Below are positions 22,800-30,419 of a stretch of DNA of 35,614 bases, one piece after another. The stretch covers positions 60,163 to 95,776 of the forward strand of contig JAFEEB010000019.1 of the NCBI GenBank assembly GCA_018241325.1, read 5' to 3'. Within the stretch, counting starts at the first letter, position 1. Each line of letters begins with the position of its first letter. The notes under the pieces were generated by a model. The model worked only from the letters and a program-made list of their open reading frames with translations. It did no database searches and was not told the DNA's origin. The DNA is from Pseudomonadota bacterium (GTDB lineage: Bacteria > Pseudomonadota > Gammaproteobacteria > Burkholderiales > Burkholderiaceae_C). Made by a program: the position numbers and the translations under genes.

Positions 22800-23746
22800 C
22801 GGCCGCGCACAGCGAGCGGCGCCAGCAGTTGGGTTTTTGGCTGGGCGTGCTGGGCGTCGCGCTGTTCGCCATCACGCTGCCGGCCACGCGCCTGGCCACG
22901 GGCAGCGCAGCCGATCCGCAACTGGCGCCGCTGTTCGTCACCGTGGGCCGCGCGGCCACGGCCGGGTTGCTGTCGCTGGCGTTTTTGCTGGCCACGCGGT
23001 CGCCCTGGCCGGCGCGGCGGCACTGGGGGCCGCTGCTGGGCGCGGTGGCGGGCAACGTGATCGGCTACCCGCTGCTGCTGGCCTTGGCGCTGCGCCACGT
23101 GACGGCCACGCACGCGGCGGTGGTCACCGCCCTGCTGCCGCTGGTGACGGCGGTGGCCGCTGCGCTGATTCTGGGTCAGCGCGCCCGGCTGGGCTTTTGG
23201 CTTTGCGCGGTGGCCGGCAGCGCGCTGGTCGTCGTGTTTGCCTGGCTGCGGGCCGACCAGGCTGGCGGCTTTGGCCTGGCCGCGGCCGACTGGCTGCTGC
23301 TGGGCGCCGTGGTGGCCGCGTCCGTGGGCTATGTGTATGGCGCGCAGGTCACGCCGGTGCTGGGCGCCGAGCGCGTGATCTGCTGGATGTGCGTGCTGAC
23401 CCTGCCCGTCAGCCTGCCGGCCACGCTCTATCTGTGGCCCGACACGGCCCTGCAGCCGGTGCGCGCCAGCGCCTGGCTGGGCTTTGCCTACGTTGGCTGC
23501 GTGTCGATGTGGGCGGGGTTTTTTGCCTGGTTTCGCGGGCTGGACTGGGGCGGTGCGCTGCGCGTGAGCCAGGTGCAGCTGTTGCAGCCGTTTTTGTCGA
23601 TGCTGTTTGCCCTACCGCTACTGGGCGAGCGGCTGGACGCGGGATCGATCGGCTTTGCGCTGGCGGTGGTGGCCACCGTGCTGATCGGTCGGCGCCTGTC
23701 GCGGCCCGCAGCGCCGGTTTCGATTCAACAAGAGAGCCCATCATGA
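22796..23746 (+). CDS. EamA/DMT-family transporter
   Basis: 316 residues with ten predicted membrane segments in two five-helix halves, the drug/metabolite transporter layout. The first half carries VTATHAAVVTALLPLVTAVA and the second AGFFAWFRGLDWGGALRVSQ with LLQPFLSMLFALPLLGERL, matching the EamA pattern at the end of each repeat. It overlaps the LysE gene and the aminotransferase gene by ATGA at both ends, so all three are translationally coupled. It probably exports an amino acid or metabolite together with LysE, or serves a related substrate. Specificity is not readable from sequence. Confidence 0.9.
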   Translation: MTAAHSERRQQLGFWLGVLGVALFAITLPATRLATGSAADPQLAPLFVTVGRAATAGLLSLAFLLATRSPWPARRHWGPLLGAVAGNVIGYPLLLALALRHVTATHAAVVTALLPLVTAVAAALILGQRARLGFWLCAVAGSALVVVFAWLRADQAGGFGLAAADWLLLGAVVAASVGYVYGAQVTPVLGAERVICWMCVLTLPVSLPATLYLWPDTALQPVRASAWLGFAYVGCVSMWAGFFAWFRGLDWGGALRVSQVQLLQPFLSMLFALPLLGERLDAGSIGFALAVVATVLIGRRLSRPAAPVSIQQESPS

Positions 23747-24963
23747 ACCCCACCGATTCGCAGCAAACCAACCCCTGGCGCCTGGCTGAGCGCGCCGCCG
23801 CCATGAACCCCTCGGCCATCCGCGAGATCCTCAAAGTCACCGAGCGGCCCGGCATCCTCAACTTTGCCGGCGGCCTGCCTTCGCCCGAGACCTTTCCGGT
23901 GGCCGCCATGCGCGAAGCCTGCGCGGCGGTGCTGGCCGAAGGCAGCGCGGTGGCCAGGCCCTCGCTGCAATACGCCGCCAGCGAAGGGCTGCCCGAGCTG
24001 CGCCAGTGGGTGGCCACCGAGCTGGGCAAGCAGGGCGCGCGCGTGTCGCCCGATCAGGTGCTGATCACCACCGGCAGCCAGCAGGGGCTGGACCTGGTGG
24101 CCAAGGTGCTGATCGACGAGGGCAGCCGCGTGCTGGTGGAGACGCCCACCTACCTGGGCGCGCTGCAGGCCTTCACGCCCATGCAGCCGCGCTTTGCCAG
24201 CGTGCCCAGCGATGAGGGCGGGGTGTCGGCGCAGGGCTTGCGTGACGTGCTGCAAAAAGGCGAGCGCCCGCGCTTTGTCTACCTGCTGCCCAACTTTCAG
24301 AACCCCACCGGCCGCACGCAGGACGAGGCGCGGCGCGAGCAGGTGCTGGCGGTGTGTCGCGAGCTGGGCCTGCCCATTGTCGAGGACAACCCCTATGGCG
24401 AGCTGTGGTTCGACGCGCCGCCGCCCGCGCCGCTGCTGGCGCGCTGGGCCGAGGGCGTGATCTATCTGGGCTCGTTTTCCAAGATCCTCGCGCCCGGCCT
24501 GCGCCTGGGCTACGTCATCGCGCCGCCGGGGCTTTACCCCAAGCTCTTGCAGGCCAAGCAGGCGGCCGACCTGCACACGCCCGGCTTCAACCAGCGCGTG
24601 GTGGCCGAGGTGATCCAGGACGGATTCCTGGATCGCCACGTGCCCACCATCCGCGCGCGCTACAAAGCGCAGCGCGATGCCATGCTGGCCGCGCTGGATC
24701 GGCACATGGCGGGCCTGGGCGTGCAATGGACGCGGCCCGTGGGCGGCATGTTCGTGTGGGTCACGCTGCCCGAGGGCCTGAACGCGCAGGCCCTGCTGCC
24801 CCAGGCGGTCGAGGCCGGCATGGCCTTCGTGCCCGGCGCGCCGTTTTATGCCGAGCAGCCTGATCCGCGCACCCTGCGCCTGTCCTTCGTCACCTCCACG
24901 CCCGAGCAGATCGAGCGCGGCATGGCCATGCTGGCGGGGGTGGTGCGGCGGGCGATTTCTTGA
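23743..24963 (+). CDS. PLP-dependent aminotransferase, fold type I (2-aminoadipate/aromatic aminotransferase-like)
   Basis: 406 residues. Cofactor and substrate residues are in place: GSQQGLDL (111-118), Asn187 in NFQNPTG, VEDNPYGE (213-220) and the Schiff-base lysine Lys247 in GSFSKILAPGLRLGY, then the carboxylate-binding arginine region LRLSFVTST near the end. This pattern is that of LysN/2-aminoadipate and related broad-specificity transaminases. The GG-PSPETFP near residue 45 is typical. It is coupled to the two transporter genes upstream, suggesting the operon handles excess or toxic amino acids by export and transamination under MocR control. The amino acid is not identifiable. Confidence 0.9.
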   Translation: MNPTDSQQTNPWRLAERAAAMNPSAIREILKVTERPGILNFAGGLPSPETFPVAAMREACAAVLAEGSAVARPSLQYAASEGLPELRQWVATELGKQGARVSPDQVLITTGSQQGLDLVAKVLIDEGSRVLVETPTYLGALQAFTPMQPRFASVPSDEGGVSAQGLRDVLQKGERPRFVYLLPNFQNPTGRTQDEARREQVLAVCRELGLPIVEDNPYGELWFDAPPPAPLLARWAEGVIYLGSFSKILAPGLRLGYVIAPPGLYPKLLQAKQAADLHTPGFNQRVVAEVIQDGFLDRHVPTIRARYKAQRDAMLAALDRHMAGLGVQWTRPVGGMFVWVTLPEGLNAQALLPQAVEAGMAFVPGAPFYAEQPDPRTLRLSFVTSTPEQIERGMAMLAGVVRRAIS

Positions 24964-25007
24964 TTCAATCCGTTTGATGATGGCGCCACCCCGGACAAGG
25001 CCACGAG

Positions 25008-25099
25008 CCCTCACCCCCACCCTCTCCCTGCAGGGAGAGGGAGCAAAACCGGCAGGGCCGATCGCCCTCGCCCCGCAAGGGGAGAGGGAGGGGTGAGGG
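25008..25099. repeat. CCCTCTCCC hairpin repeat, locus 3, nested two-hairpin form
   Basis: An outer inverted repeat CCCTCACCCC (25008-25017) / GGGGTGAGGG (25090-25099) encloses a perfect 22-nt palindrome at 25020-25041 (CCCTCTCCC arms) and a second hairpin around GCAAGG. It lies after the aminotransferase stop and could act as a transcription barrier or mRNA stabiliser. It has the same architecture as 32836-32939. Confidence 0.7.
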
Positions 25100-25132
25100 T
25101 CAACGGTGCGCGCAAATCCTCAGGACGAACAA

Positions 25133-25179
25133 GGCTGTGGCGCTGATCGATCAAGCGCAAGCAGCTATCAAATCAATAG
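25133..25179 (+). repeat. 47-bp dispersed repeat, copy 5
   Basis: Good copy with the GGCTGTGGCGCT start, AAGCGC and the AGCTATCAAAT core, ending 10 bp before the PhzF start codon. It aligns without gaps to the copies at 16353 and 31680. Confidence 0.85.
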
Positions 25180-25189
25180 AACAGGCACC

Positions 25190-26095
25190 ATGACCCAACC
25201 CCGCCCCTTCGCCCAGATCGACGTCTTCACCGCCCACGCCGGGCTTGGCAACCCGGTGGCCGTGGTGCTGGACGGCAGCGGCCTGGACGATGCCGCGATG
25301 CAGCGCTTTGCGCGCTGGACCAACCTGTCCGAGACCACCTTCGTGCTGCCGCCCACCGACCCGGCCGCCGACTACCGGCTTCGCATCTTCACGCCCGGCG
25401 GCGAGCTGCCCTTTGCCGGCCACCCCACGCTGGGCTCGTGCCATGCCTGGCTGGCGGCGTGCGGGCGGCCCAAGGCGGGCGATCGCATCGTGCAGCAGTG
25501 CGCGCAAGGCTTGATCGAGTTGCGGCGCGCGGGCCAGCGGCTGGCCTTTGCCGCGCCGCCCAGCCGCCGCAGCGAGCCGGCGCCCGAGTGGCTGGCGCCG
25601 GTGGTGCAGGCGCTGGGCCTGCGTGCGGATCAGCTGCGGCGCGCCCAGGTGCTCGACAACGGCCCGCAGTGGCTCACCCTGTGGCTGGACAGCGCCGACA
25701 CCGTGCTGGCGCTGGAACCCGACCACGCCCGGCTGGCCGCGTTGGGGCACAAAGTGGGTGTGGCCGGCATCCATCCGGCGCAAGGTGCTCCTCAATTGAT
25801 ATCAAGGTCGAGCCGCGAGGCACGGGCTTTCGGCGCGGCCCCTGAAACGCCCCTGATCGAAGTGCGCGCCTTTGCCGCCCCCATCGGCGTGTCCGAAGAC
25901 CCGGTCACCGGCAGCCTCAACGCCAGCCTGGCGCAGTGGCTGATCGAGGCGGGCGAGTTGCCTGCGCGCTATATCGCCGCGCAAGGCACGGCGCTGGGCC
26001 GTGCCGGGCGCGTGCACGTCGAGCGCGATGCGCAAGGCCAAGTCTGGGTGGGCGGCGATTGCGTGGCGGTCATTCAAGGTGAGGTGTTGTTGTGA
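25190..26095 (+). CDS. PhzF-family isomerase/epimerase-like protein
   Basis: 301 residues. PhzF landmarks: QIDVFTAHAGLGNPVAVV (9-26), catalytic glutamate Glu48 in NLSETTFVLP, AGHPTLGS (76-83) and EDPVTGSLNASLAQWL (236-251). The family catalyses proton shifts or racemisations on small metabolites; this member's substrate is unknown. A segment at about residues 198-221 looks like an insertion relative to other PhzF proteins, and its DNA (around 25785-25840, TCAATTGATA) resembles a worn 47-bp repeat, with low certainty. The ATG was chosen because the upstream frame is repeat DNA. The stop overlaps the next gene's GTG (GTGA). Confidence 0.9.
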   Translation: MTQPRPFAQIDVFTAHAGLGNPVAVVLDGSGLDDAAMQRFARWTNLSETTFVLPPTDPAADYRLRIFTPGGELPFAGHPTLGSCHAWLAACGRPKAGDRIVQQCAQGLIELRRAGQRLAFAAPPSRRSEPAPEWLAPVVQALGLRADQLRRAQVLDNGPQWLTLWLDSADTVLALEPDHARLAALGHKVGVAGIHPAQGAPQLISRSSREARAFGAAPETPLIEVRAFAAPIGVSEDPVTGSLNASLAQWLIEAGELPARYIAAQGTALGRAGRVHVERDAQGQVWVGGDCVAVIQGEVLL

Positions 26096-26769
26096 GCGCT
26101 CGGCTCGATCACCTGGTGGTGCTGGCCGACACGCTGGCCGCCGGCGCGGCGTGGTGCGAGGCGCGCCTGGGCGTCACGCCCGCGGCGGGTGGGCGCCACG
26201 CGCTGTTCGGCACGCACAACCACCTGCTGGCCGTGGGCAGCCCGGGCTTTGCGCAAGCCTATCTGGAGGTCATCGCCATCGACCCCGACGCGGGCGCGCC
26301 GCAGCGCACGCGCTGGTTCGACATGGACGACGCCAGCCTGCGCGCCGACGTGCGCCGGGACGGCCCGCGCCTGATGCACTGGGTGGCGCGCGTGCCCGAC
26401 CTGGCGCAGGCCACGGCGGCGCTGGCGGCGCAGGGCGTCGACTGCGGCGAGTGCCTGCGCGCCAGTCGCATGACGCCGCGCGGCCTGCTCGAGTGGCGCA
26501 TCGCGGTGCGGCCCGACGGCCAGCGCCTGTTCGGCGGCTGCCTGCCCACGCTGATCGAATGGGGGGCGGTGCACCCCACCGACAGCCTGCCGGCCAGCGG
26601 CATTGCGCTGCACGCGCTGCGCCTGCAACACCCCGACGCCGCGCCCTTGCAAGCGGCGCTGCATGCCTGCGGCCTGACCGACATCGGCGTGACGCCGGCA
26701 GCGGCGCCCGGCATCGAGGCCGTGCTGCACACGCCGCGCGGCGCGGTGGTGCTGTCGTCCACACTTTGA
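26092..26769 (+). CDS. Glyoxalase-like (VOC superfamily) domain protein
   Basis: 225 residues starting with GTG overlapping the PhzF stop. It begins RLDHLVVLADTLAAGAAWCE, the pattern of the glyoxalase-like domain group, with GTHNHLLAVG and AYLEVIAIDP as next strands. A second half carries weaker repeats of the same fold. Candidate metal ligands are His7, a His in GTHNH and the Glu in YLEVI. No membrane or signal segment is present. The enzyme activity cannot be named. It is followed after 9 bp by another VOC protein, so three small-molecule enzymes sit in one transcript. Confidence 0.83.
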   Translation: MSARLDHLVVLADTLAAGAAWCEARLGVTPAAGGRHALFGTHNHLLAVGSPGFAQAYLEVIAIDPDAGAPQRTRWFDMDDASLRADVRRDGPRLMHWVARVPDLAQATAALAAQGVDCGECLRASRMTPRGLLEWRIAVRPDGQRLFGGCLPTLIEWGAVHPTDSLPASGIALHALRLQHPDAAPLQAALHACGLTDIGVTPAAAPGIEAVLHTPRGAVVLSSTL

Positions 26770-26778
26770 GGGAAAGCC

Positions 26779-27666
26779 ATGCTCTCGCACGCCTACATCG
26801 GCATCTCGGACTTTGCGCGCGCCTGGGCGTTCTACGCCCCGTTGATGCAGGCGCTGGGGTACCCGCTGCGTTTTTGCGAGCCGGATCGGGGCCGCGCGGG
26901 TTGGCAGTCCGTGCCGGGCCCGCGGCCGCTGCTGGTCATCGCGCTGCCCTTCGACGGGCAGCCGCCCACGGTCGGCAACGGCAGCATGGTGGCCCTGCTG
27001 GCCGCCACGCGTGCGCAGGTGGACCAGGCCCATGCCATGGCGCTGGCCCACGGCGGCACGTCCGAAGGCGCGCCCGGCCTGCGCCCGCACTATCACCCCC
27101 ACTACTACGGCGCCTACTTTCGCGACCCCGACGGCAACAAGCTGGCCGTGGCCTGCCACGAGCCACCGCCGCAGCACGCGGACGCGACGGCGTCCAGGCC
27201 GCCGGTGGCGGTGCGGGCGGCCGACGTCGCGCCGCGCGCGCGGCAAACCAACTACCCCGAGCCCTTTGCCACCCGCATGGCCGGCCGATCCAAGCGCGCG
27301 CTGGGCGATGTGTTTGGGCTGGCCAACTTCGGTGTCAACCTCACGCGGCTGGCGCCCGGCGCGATGTCGTCGCTGCGCCACGCGCACACGCGGCAGGACG
27401 AATTCGTCTACGTGCTCCAGGGCCACCCCACCCTGCACACCGATGAAGGGCGCACGCCGCTGGCGCCCGGCCAGTGCGCGGGTTTTCGGGCCGGCAGCGG
27501 CAATGCGCACCACCTGATCAACGAGACGGACCAGGACGTGCTCTATCTCGAGGTGGGCGACCGCTTGCCGGGCGACGAAGGGCGCTACCCGGACGATGAC
27601 ATTCAGGCGGTGATGGTGGACGGCCGCTGGCGCTTTGCGCACAAGAACGGCGAGCCCTACGCCTGA
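26779..27666 (+). CDS. VOC-domain / cupin-domain fusion protein
   Basis: 295 residues. Residues 1 to about 127 are a VOC (glyoxalase/bleomycin-resistance fold) domain starting HAYIGISDFARAWAFYAPLM and ending RDPDGNKLAVACHE, the usual last strand. A Pro/Ala-rich linker follows at about 128-150. Residues about 150-265 are a cupin_2 domain with metal-ligand pattern His201, His203, Glu208 and a late His (244 or 245). Both types normally occur as separate proteins, so this is a fusion, or two genes joined. GGGAAAG lies 6-8 bp before the ATG. It probably binds a metal and acts on or senses a small polar substrate; the reaction is unknown. Confidence 0.85.
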   Translation: MLSHAYIGISDFARAWAFYAPLMQALGYPLRFCEPDRGRAGWQSVPGPRPLLVIALPFDGQPPTVGNGSMVALLAATRAQVDQAHAMALAHGGTSEGAPGLRPHYHPHYYGAYFRDPDGNKLAVACHEPPPQHADATASRPPVAVRAADVAPRARQTNYPEPFATRMAGRSKRALGDVFGLANFGVNLTRLAPGAMSSLRHAHTRQDEFVYVLQGHPTLHTDEGRTPLAPGQCAGFRAGSGNAHHLINETDQDVLYLEVGDRLPGDEGRYPDDDIQAVMVDGRWRFAHKNGEPYA

Positions 27667-27679
27667 CGGCGTTTCGCGC

Positions 27680-28069
27680 TCAATGCAGCGGCGCCTGCAC
27701 GATCTGCCCGGCCAGCCAGTCCATGATGCCCGGCCAGCCCGACAGGGTGGGGCGCACCGCCACGTTCAGGCCCGGATGCTGGCGGCCGATGTCTTCGATC
27801 AACGCGGGCAGGTCGTGCAGCACGTGCCCGCCGGCGGCCCAGAACACGGGTACCAGCTCGATGGTGGTGTGGCCGCTGGCGGCCAGCTCATGCAGCGCCT
27901 GGGCCAGCGTGGGCGCCATGCGCTCCAGATAGGCGATGCGCACCGTGCTTGCGCTGGCGGCGCGGCGCTGCACCGCGGCCTGCAGGGCCTGCATGGGCTC
28001 GGCCCACTGCGGATCGCGGGAGCCGTGGGCGAAAAGAACGATGGCGTGGCGCTGGGATGCTGGGGTCAC
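27680..28069 (-). CDS. cbiX: Sirohydrochlorin chelatase, short CbiX type
   Basis: 129 residues, the single-domain CbiX-S size. The active-site histidine is in VLFAHGSRDPQW and the second in VPVFWAAGGHVLHDLP; these bind the metal in known CbiX proteins. It would insert iron (or cobalt) into sirohydrochlorin, the last step of siroheme synthesis needed by CysI. GTG start; no ATG fits the family better. It is 12 bp downstream of the uroporphyrinogen methyltransferase gene and last in the sulfate-assimilation operon. Iron specificity is inferred from that context. Confidence 0.9.
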   Translation of the reverse strand: MTPASQRHAIVLFAHGSRDPQWAEPMQALQAAVQRRAASASTVRIAYLERMAPTLAQALHELAASGHTTIELVPVFWAAGGHVLHDLPALIEDIGRQHPGLNVAVRPTLSGWPGIMDWLAGQIVQAPLH

Positions 28070-28081
28070 GATGCAAGGGTC

Positions 28082-28927
28082 TCAGGCCGTTGCGGCCCGG
28101 GGCGTTGGCAGGTCGATGGATGACCCGCCATCTTGCATCAATGCGGCCGCGCGCACCACGTCGCCGATGACCAGGATGGCGGGCGATGCAATGCCCACGC
28201 GCCGGATGTCGCCGGCCAGCGTGCGCAGGGTGCCAACATGGGCCCGCTGCTGCGGCGTGCAGCCGCTTTGCACCACCGCGGCCGGCGTGCTGCCGGCCAG
28301 GCCTGCGGCCATCAGCGCTGCCGTTATGTCGGCGCTGTGCGTGATGCCCATGTAGATGACCAGCGTGATGCCGCCGCGCGCGGTGTGCGCCAGTTGCGCC
28401 CAGTCGGGCCCGGCGTGGCCCGGCTGCGCGTGGCCGGTGACCAGCAGCACGCCTTGCGCCCAGCGCCGGTCGGTGACGGGAATGCCTGCCTCGGCCGGTG
28501 CGGCGATGCCGGCGGTGATGCCGGGCACGACGGTGTGCGCCACGCCGGCGGCGCGCAGGGCGGCCACTTCCTCGCCGCCGCGGCCAAAGACATAGGGGTC
28601 GCCCCCTTTGAGGCGCACCACGCGCTCGCCGTGCAGGGCCTCGCTCACCAGCATGGCCTCGATGAAGCCCTGCTGCGTGCTGACGGCGCCGCCGCGCTTG
28701 CCGCAGTGCACGATGCGCGCGCTCGGGCGCACGTAGCGCAGCACGCCGGCGTCCACCAGATCATCGACCAGCACCACGGTGGCTTGCCGCAGCGCGCGGA
28801 TGGCGCGCACGGTCAGCAGGTCGGCCGCGCCCGGGCCGGCGCCCACCAGGGTGACGTGGCCGGCGCGCGGGGTTGCTGGCGCCGCCGCGTCGATGGCATC
28901 GCGCGGCGCGTTGGCAGCGCGCGTCAT
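28082..28927 (-). CDS. cobA: Uroporphyrinogen-III C-methyltransferase
   Basis: 281 residues, the stand-alone SUMT type, with no CysG dehydrogenase/chelatase domain. Motifs in order: [15 protein letters not shown], the [16 protein letters not shown] region, [16 protein letters not shown] and [22 protein letters not shown], covering the S-adenosylmethionine and substrate sites. It methylates uroporphyrinogen III twice to precorrin-2, feeding siroheme. The frame extends far upstream through the previous gene, but the ATG at 28927 overlaps its stop (ATGA) and matches the family after a short polar tail. No precorrin-2 dehydrogenase gene is visible in the window, so that step must come from elsewhere. 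Confidence 0.92.
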   Translation of the reverse strand: MTRAANAPRDAIDAAAPATPRAGHVTLVGAGPGAADLLTVRAIRALRQATVVLVDDLVDAGVLRYVRPSARIVHCGKRGGAVSTQQGFIEAMLVSEALHGERVVRLKGGDPYVFGRGGEEVAALRAAGVAHTVVPGITAGIAAPAEAGIPVTDRRWAQGVLLVTGHAQPGHAGPDWAQLAHTARGGITLVIYMGITHSADITAALMAAGLAGSTPAAVVQSGCTPQQRAHVGTLRTLAGDIRRVGIASPAILVIGDVVRAAALMQDGGSSIDLPTPRAATA

Positions 28928-30027
28928 GCGAACACCGGCGTCTCGACGCCCAGCACCTTGTGCAGCTTGGGGCTGGTGGTGGTGTATTGCAGGTGAATCT
29001 TGCCCTTGTCCGGATAGACGATGGCGGCCGCGGCAAAGGCGGCCAGCGCGCATTCGTGAAAGCCGCTGAGGATCAGCTTTTTCTTGCCGGGGTAGGTGTT
29101 GATGTCGCCCACGGCAAAGATGCCGCGCACGCTGGTGGAAAATTTTTCGGTGTCCACCACCAGCTGCTTGCGCTCGATCTGCAGGTTCCATTCGGCAATC
29201 GGGCCCAGCTTGGGGCTGAGGCCAAAGAACACCAGCAGCGCGTCGAGCGGCACCACGCGCGTCACGCCGTCGCCGCCCGTCACCTTGGCAGCGACCAGTT
29301 GGCCATCGCGCTCCTCGTAGCCCGTGACCTGGCCGACCATGAACTGCATGCGCTGCTGCTCGCACAGGGCGTGCATGCGCGCCACGCTGGCGGGTGCGGC
29401 GCGAAAGCCGTCGCGGCGGTGCAGCAGGATCACGCTGGCGGCCTGGTTGGGCCCTTCGCCGGCAAAGTTGAGCGCCCAGTCCATGGCCGAGTCGCCGCCG
29501 CCGGCAATCAAGAGGTTCTTGCCGGCAAAGGCGGCTGGGTCGCGCACGCGGTGAAAGAGTTGTTTGCCCTCGAAGGCGGCCAGCCCGTCCAGCTTGATCG
29601 AGCGCGGCTCGAACGCGCCCACGCCGGCGGCGATGAACACGGTGCGCGCGACGAAGCGCGTGCCGGCGCTGGTGGCGACCTCGAAGCGCCCGTCGTCCAG
29701 CTCGCGCAGCACGGTCACCGTCTGGCCCAGGTGGAAGGTGGCGCCGAACGGCTCGATTTGCCTCAGCAGCGCATCGGTCAGCTCCTGCCCGGTGCACACC
29801 GGAATGGCGGGGATGTCGTAGATCGGCTTGTCGGGGTACAGCTCGATCGGCTGGCCGCCGGGCACAGTCAGCGAGTCGATCACGTGCGCCTTGATCTCGA
29901 GCAGGCCCAGCTCGAACACCTGGAACAGCCCCACCGGGCCGGCGCCGATGATGAGGGCGTCGGTCTCGATCGGGCCGCCGTGGCTGTGGGCGGTGTCGAT
30001 GACGGCGGGGTTGGCTTGGGGTTCCAT
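28924..30027 (-). CDS. Ferredoxin-NADP reductase, thioredoxin-reductase-like type 2
   Basis: 367 residues. FAD-binding motif GAGPVG (about 29-34), family-specific [27 protein letters not shown]-site [12 protein letters not shown] and a final FAD segment [16 protein letters not shown]. This dimeric type passes electrons between NADPH and ferredoxin. The ATG at 30027 has AAGGA 7 bp upstream; earlier in-frame codons belong to the ferredoxin end. Lying between the ferredoxin and siroheme genes of a sulfite-reductase operon, it most likely reduces the ferredoxin that feeds CysI. No CysJ flavoprotein is seen in the window. Confidence 0.92.
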   Translation of the reverse strand: MEPQANPAVIDTAHSHGGPIETDALIIGAGPVGLFQVFELGLLEIKAHVIDSLTVPGGQPIELYPDKPIYDIPAIPVCTGQELTDALLRQIEPFGATFHLGQTVTVLRELDDGRFEVATSAGTRFVARTVFIAAGVGAFEPRSIKLDGLAAFEGKQLFHRVRDPAAFAGKNLLIAGGGDSAMDWALNFAGEGPNQAASVILLHRRDGFRAAPASVARMHALCEQQRMQFMVGQVTGYEERDGQLVAAKVTGGDGVTRVVPLDALLVFFGLSPKLGPIAEWNLQIERKQLVVDTEKFSTSVRGIFAVGDINTYPGKKKLILSGFHECALAAFAAAAIVYPDKGKIHLQYTTTSPKLHKVLGVETPVFA

Positions 30028-30070
30028 GGATGTTCCTTGCGAATGGGCTTGCGGTTGTGGGGCGGGCGTT

Positions 30071-30397
30071 TCAGCGCAGCAGTTCGGGCAGCTTTCCGGC
30101 GCGGTCTTTCCAGTCTTCGGCATCGGGCAGCGCGTCCTTGCGCCGGGTGATGACGGGCCAGCCGAGTTGCGCCAGTTCGGCGTTCAGCGCCGTCATGTGC
30201 AATTGGTCCTTGGGCAGGTCTTCTTCGGCAAAGATGGCGTTGACGGGGCACTCCGGAATGCAGACGGCGCAGTCGATGCACTCGTCGGGGTCGATGGTCA
30301 GAAAATTGGGGCCTTCGTGAAAGCAATCGACGGGACAGACCTCGACGCAATCGGTGTATTTGCAGCGGATGCAGGCTTCGGAAACAACGTGGGTCAT
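30071..30397 (-). CDS. fdxA: Seven-iron ferredoxin, FdxA type
   Basis: 108 residues, the FdxA size. Cysteines at 9, 12, 17, 21, 25 and 40, 43, 46, 50 follow the Azotobacter FdI pattern that binds one [3Fe-4S] and one [4Fe-4S] cluster, and the C-terminal part after [10 protein letters not shown] is the usual extension. An upstream extension of the frame is excluded because the ATG at 30397 starts the canonical MTHVVSEAC. It sits 22 bp after cysN and 43 bp before the reductase gene. In context it is the likely electron carrier to sulfite reductase. Confidence 0.95.
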   Translation of the reverse strand: MTHVVSEACIRCKYTDCVEVCPVDCFHEGPNFLTIDPDECIDCAVCIPECPVNAIFAEEDLPKDQLHMTALNAELAQLGWPVITRRKDALPDAEDWKDRAGKLPELLR

Positions 30398-30419
30398 GGA
30401 ATTCGGATCGGGAGAGTTT

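Noticed and set aside
28082-29797. A 571-residue version of the uroporphyrinogen methyltransferase gene
   Set aside because: The additional upstream part is an out-of-frame reading of the ferredoxin-NADP reductase gene; the family start fits the ATG at 28927.
28873-30150. A 425-residue plus-strand frame opposite the ferredoxin-NADP reductase gene
   Set aside because: Composition is that of an antisense shadow and there is no recognisable motif; the minus strand has all reductase motifs.
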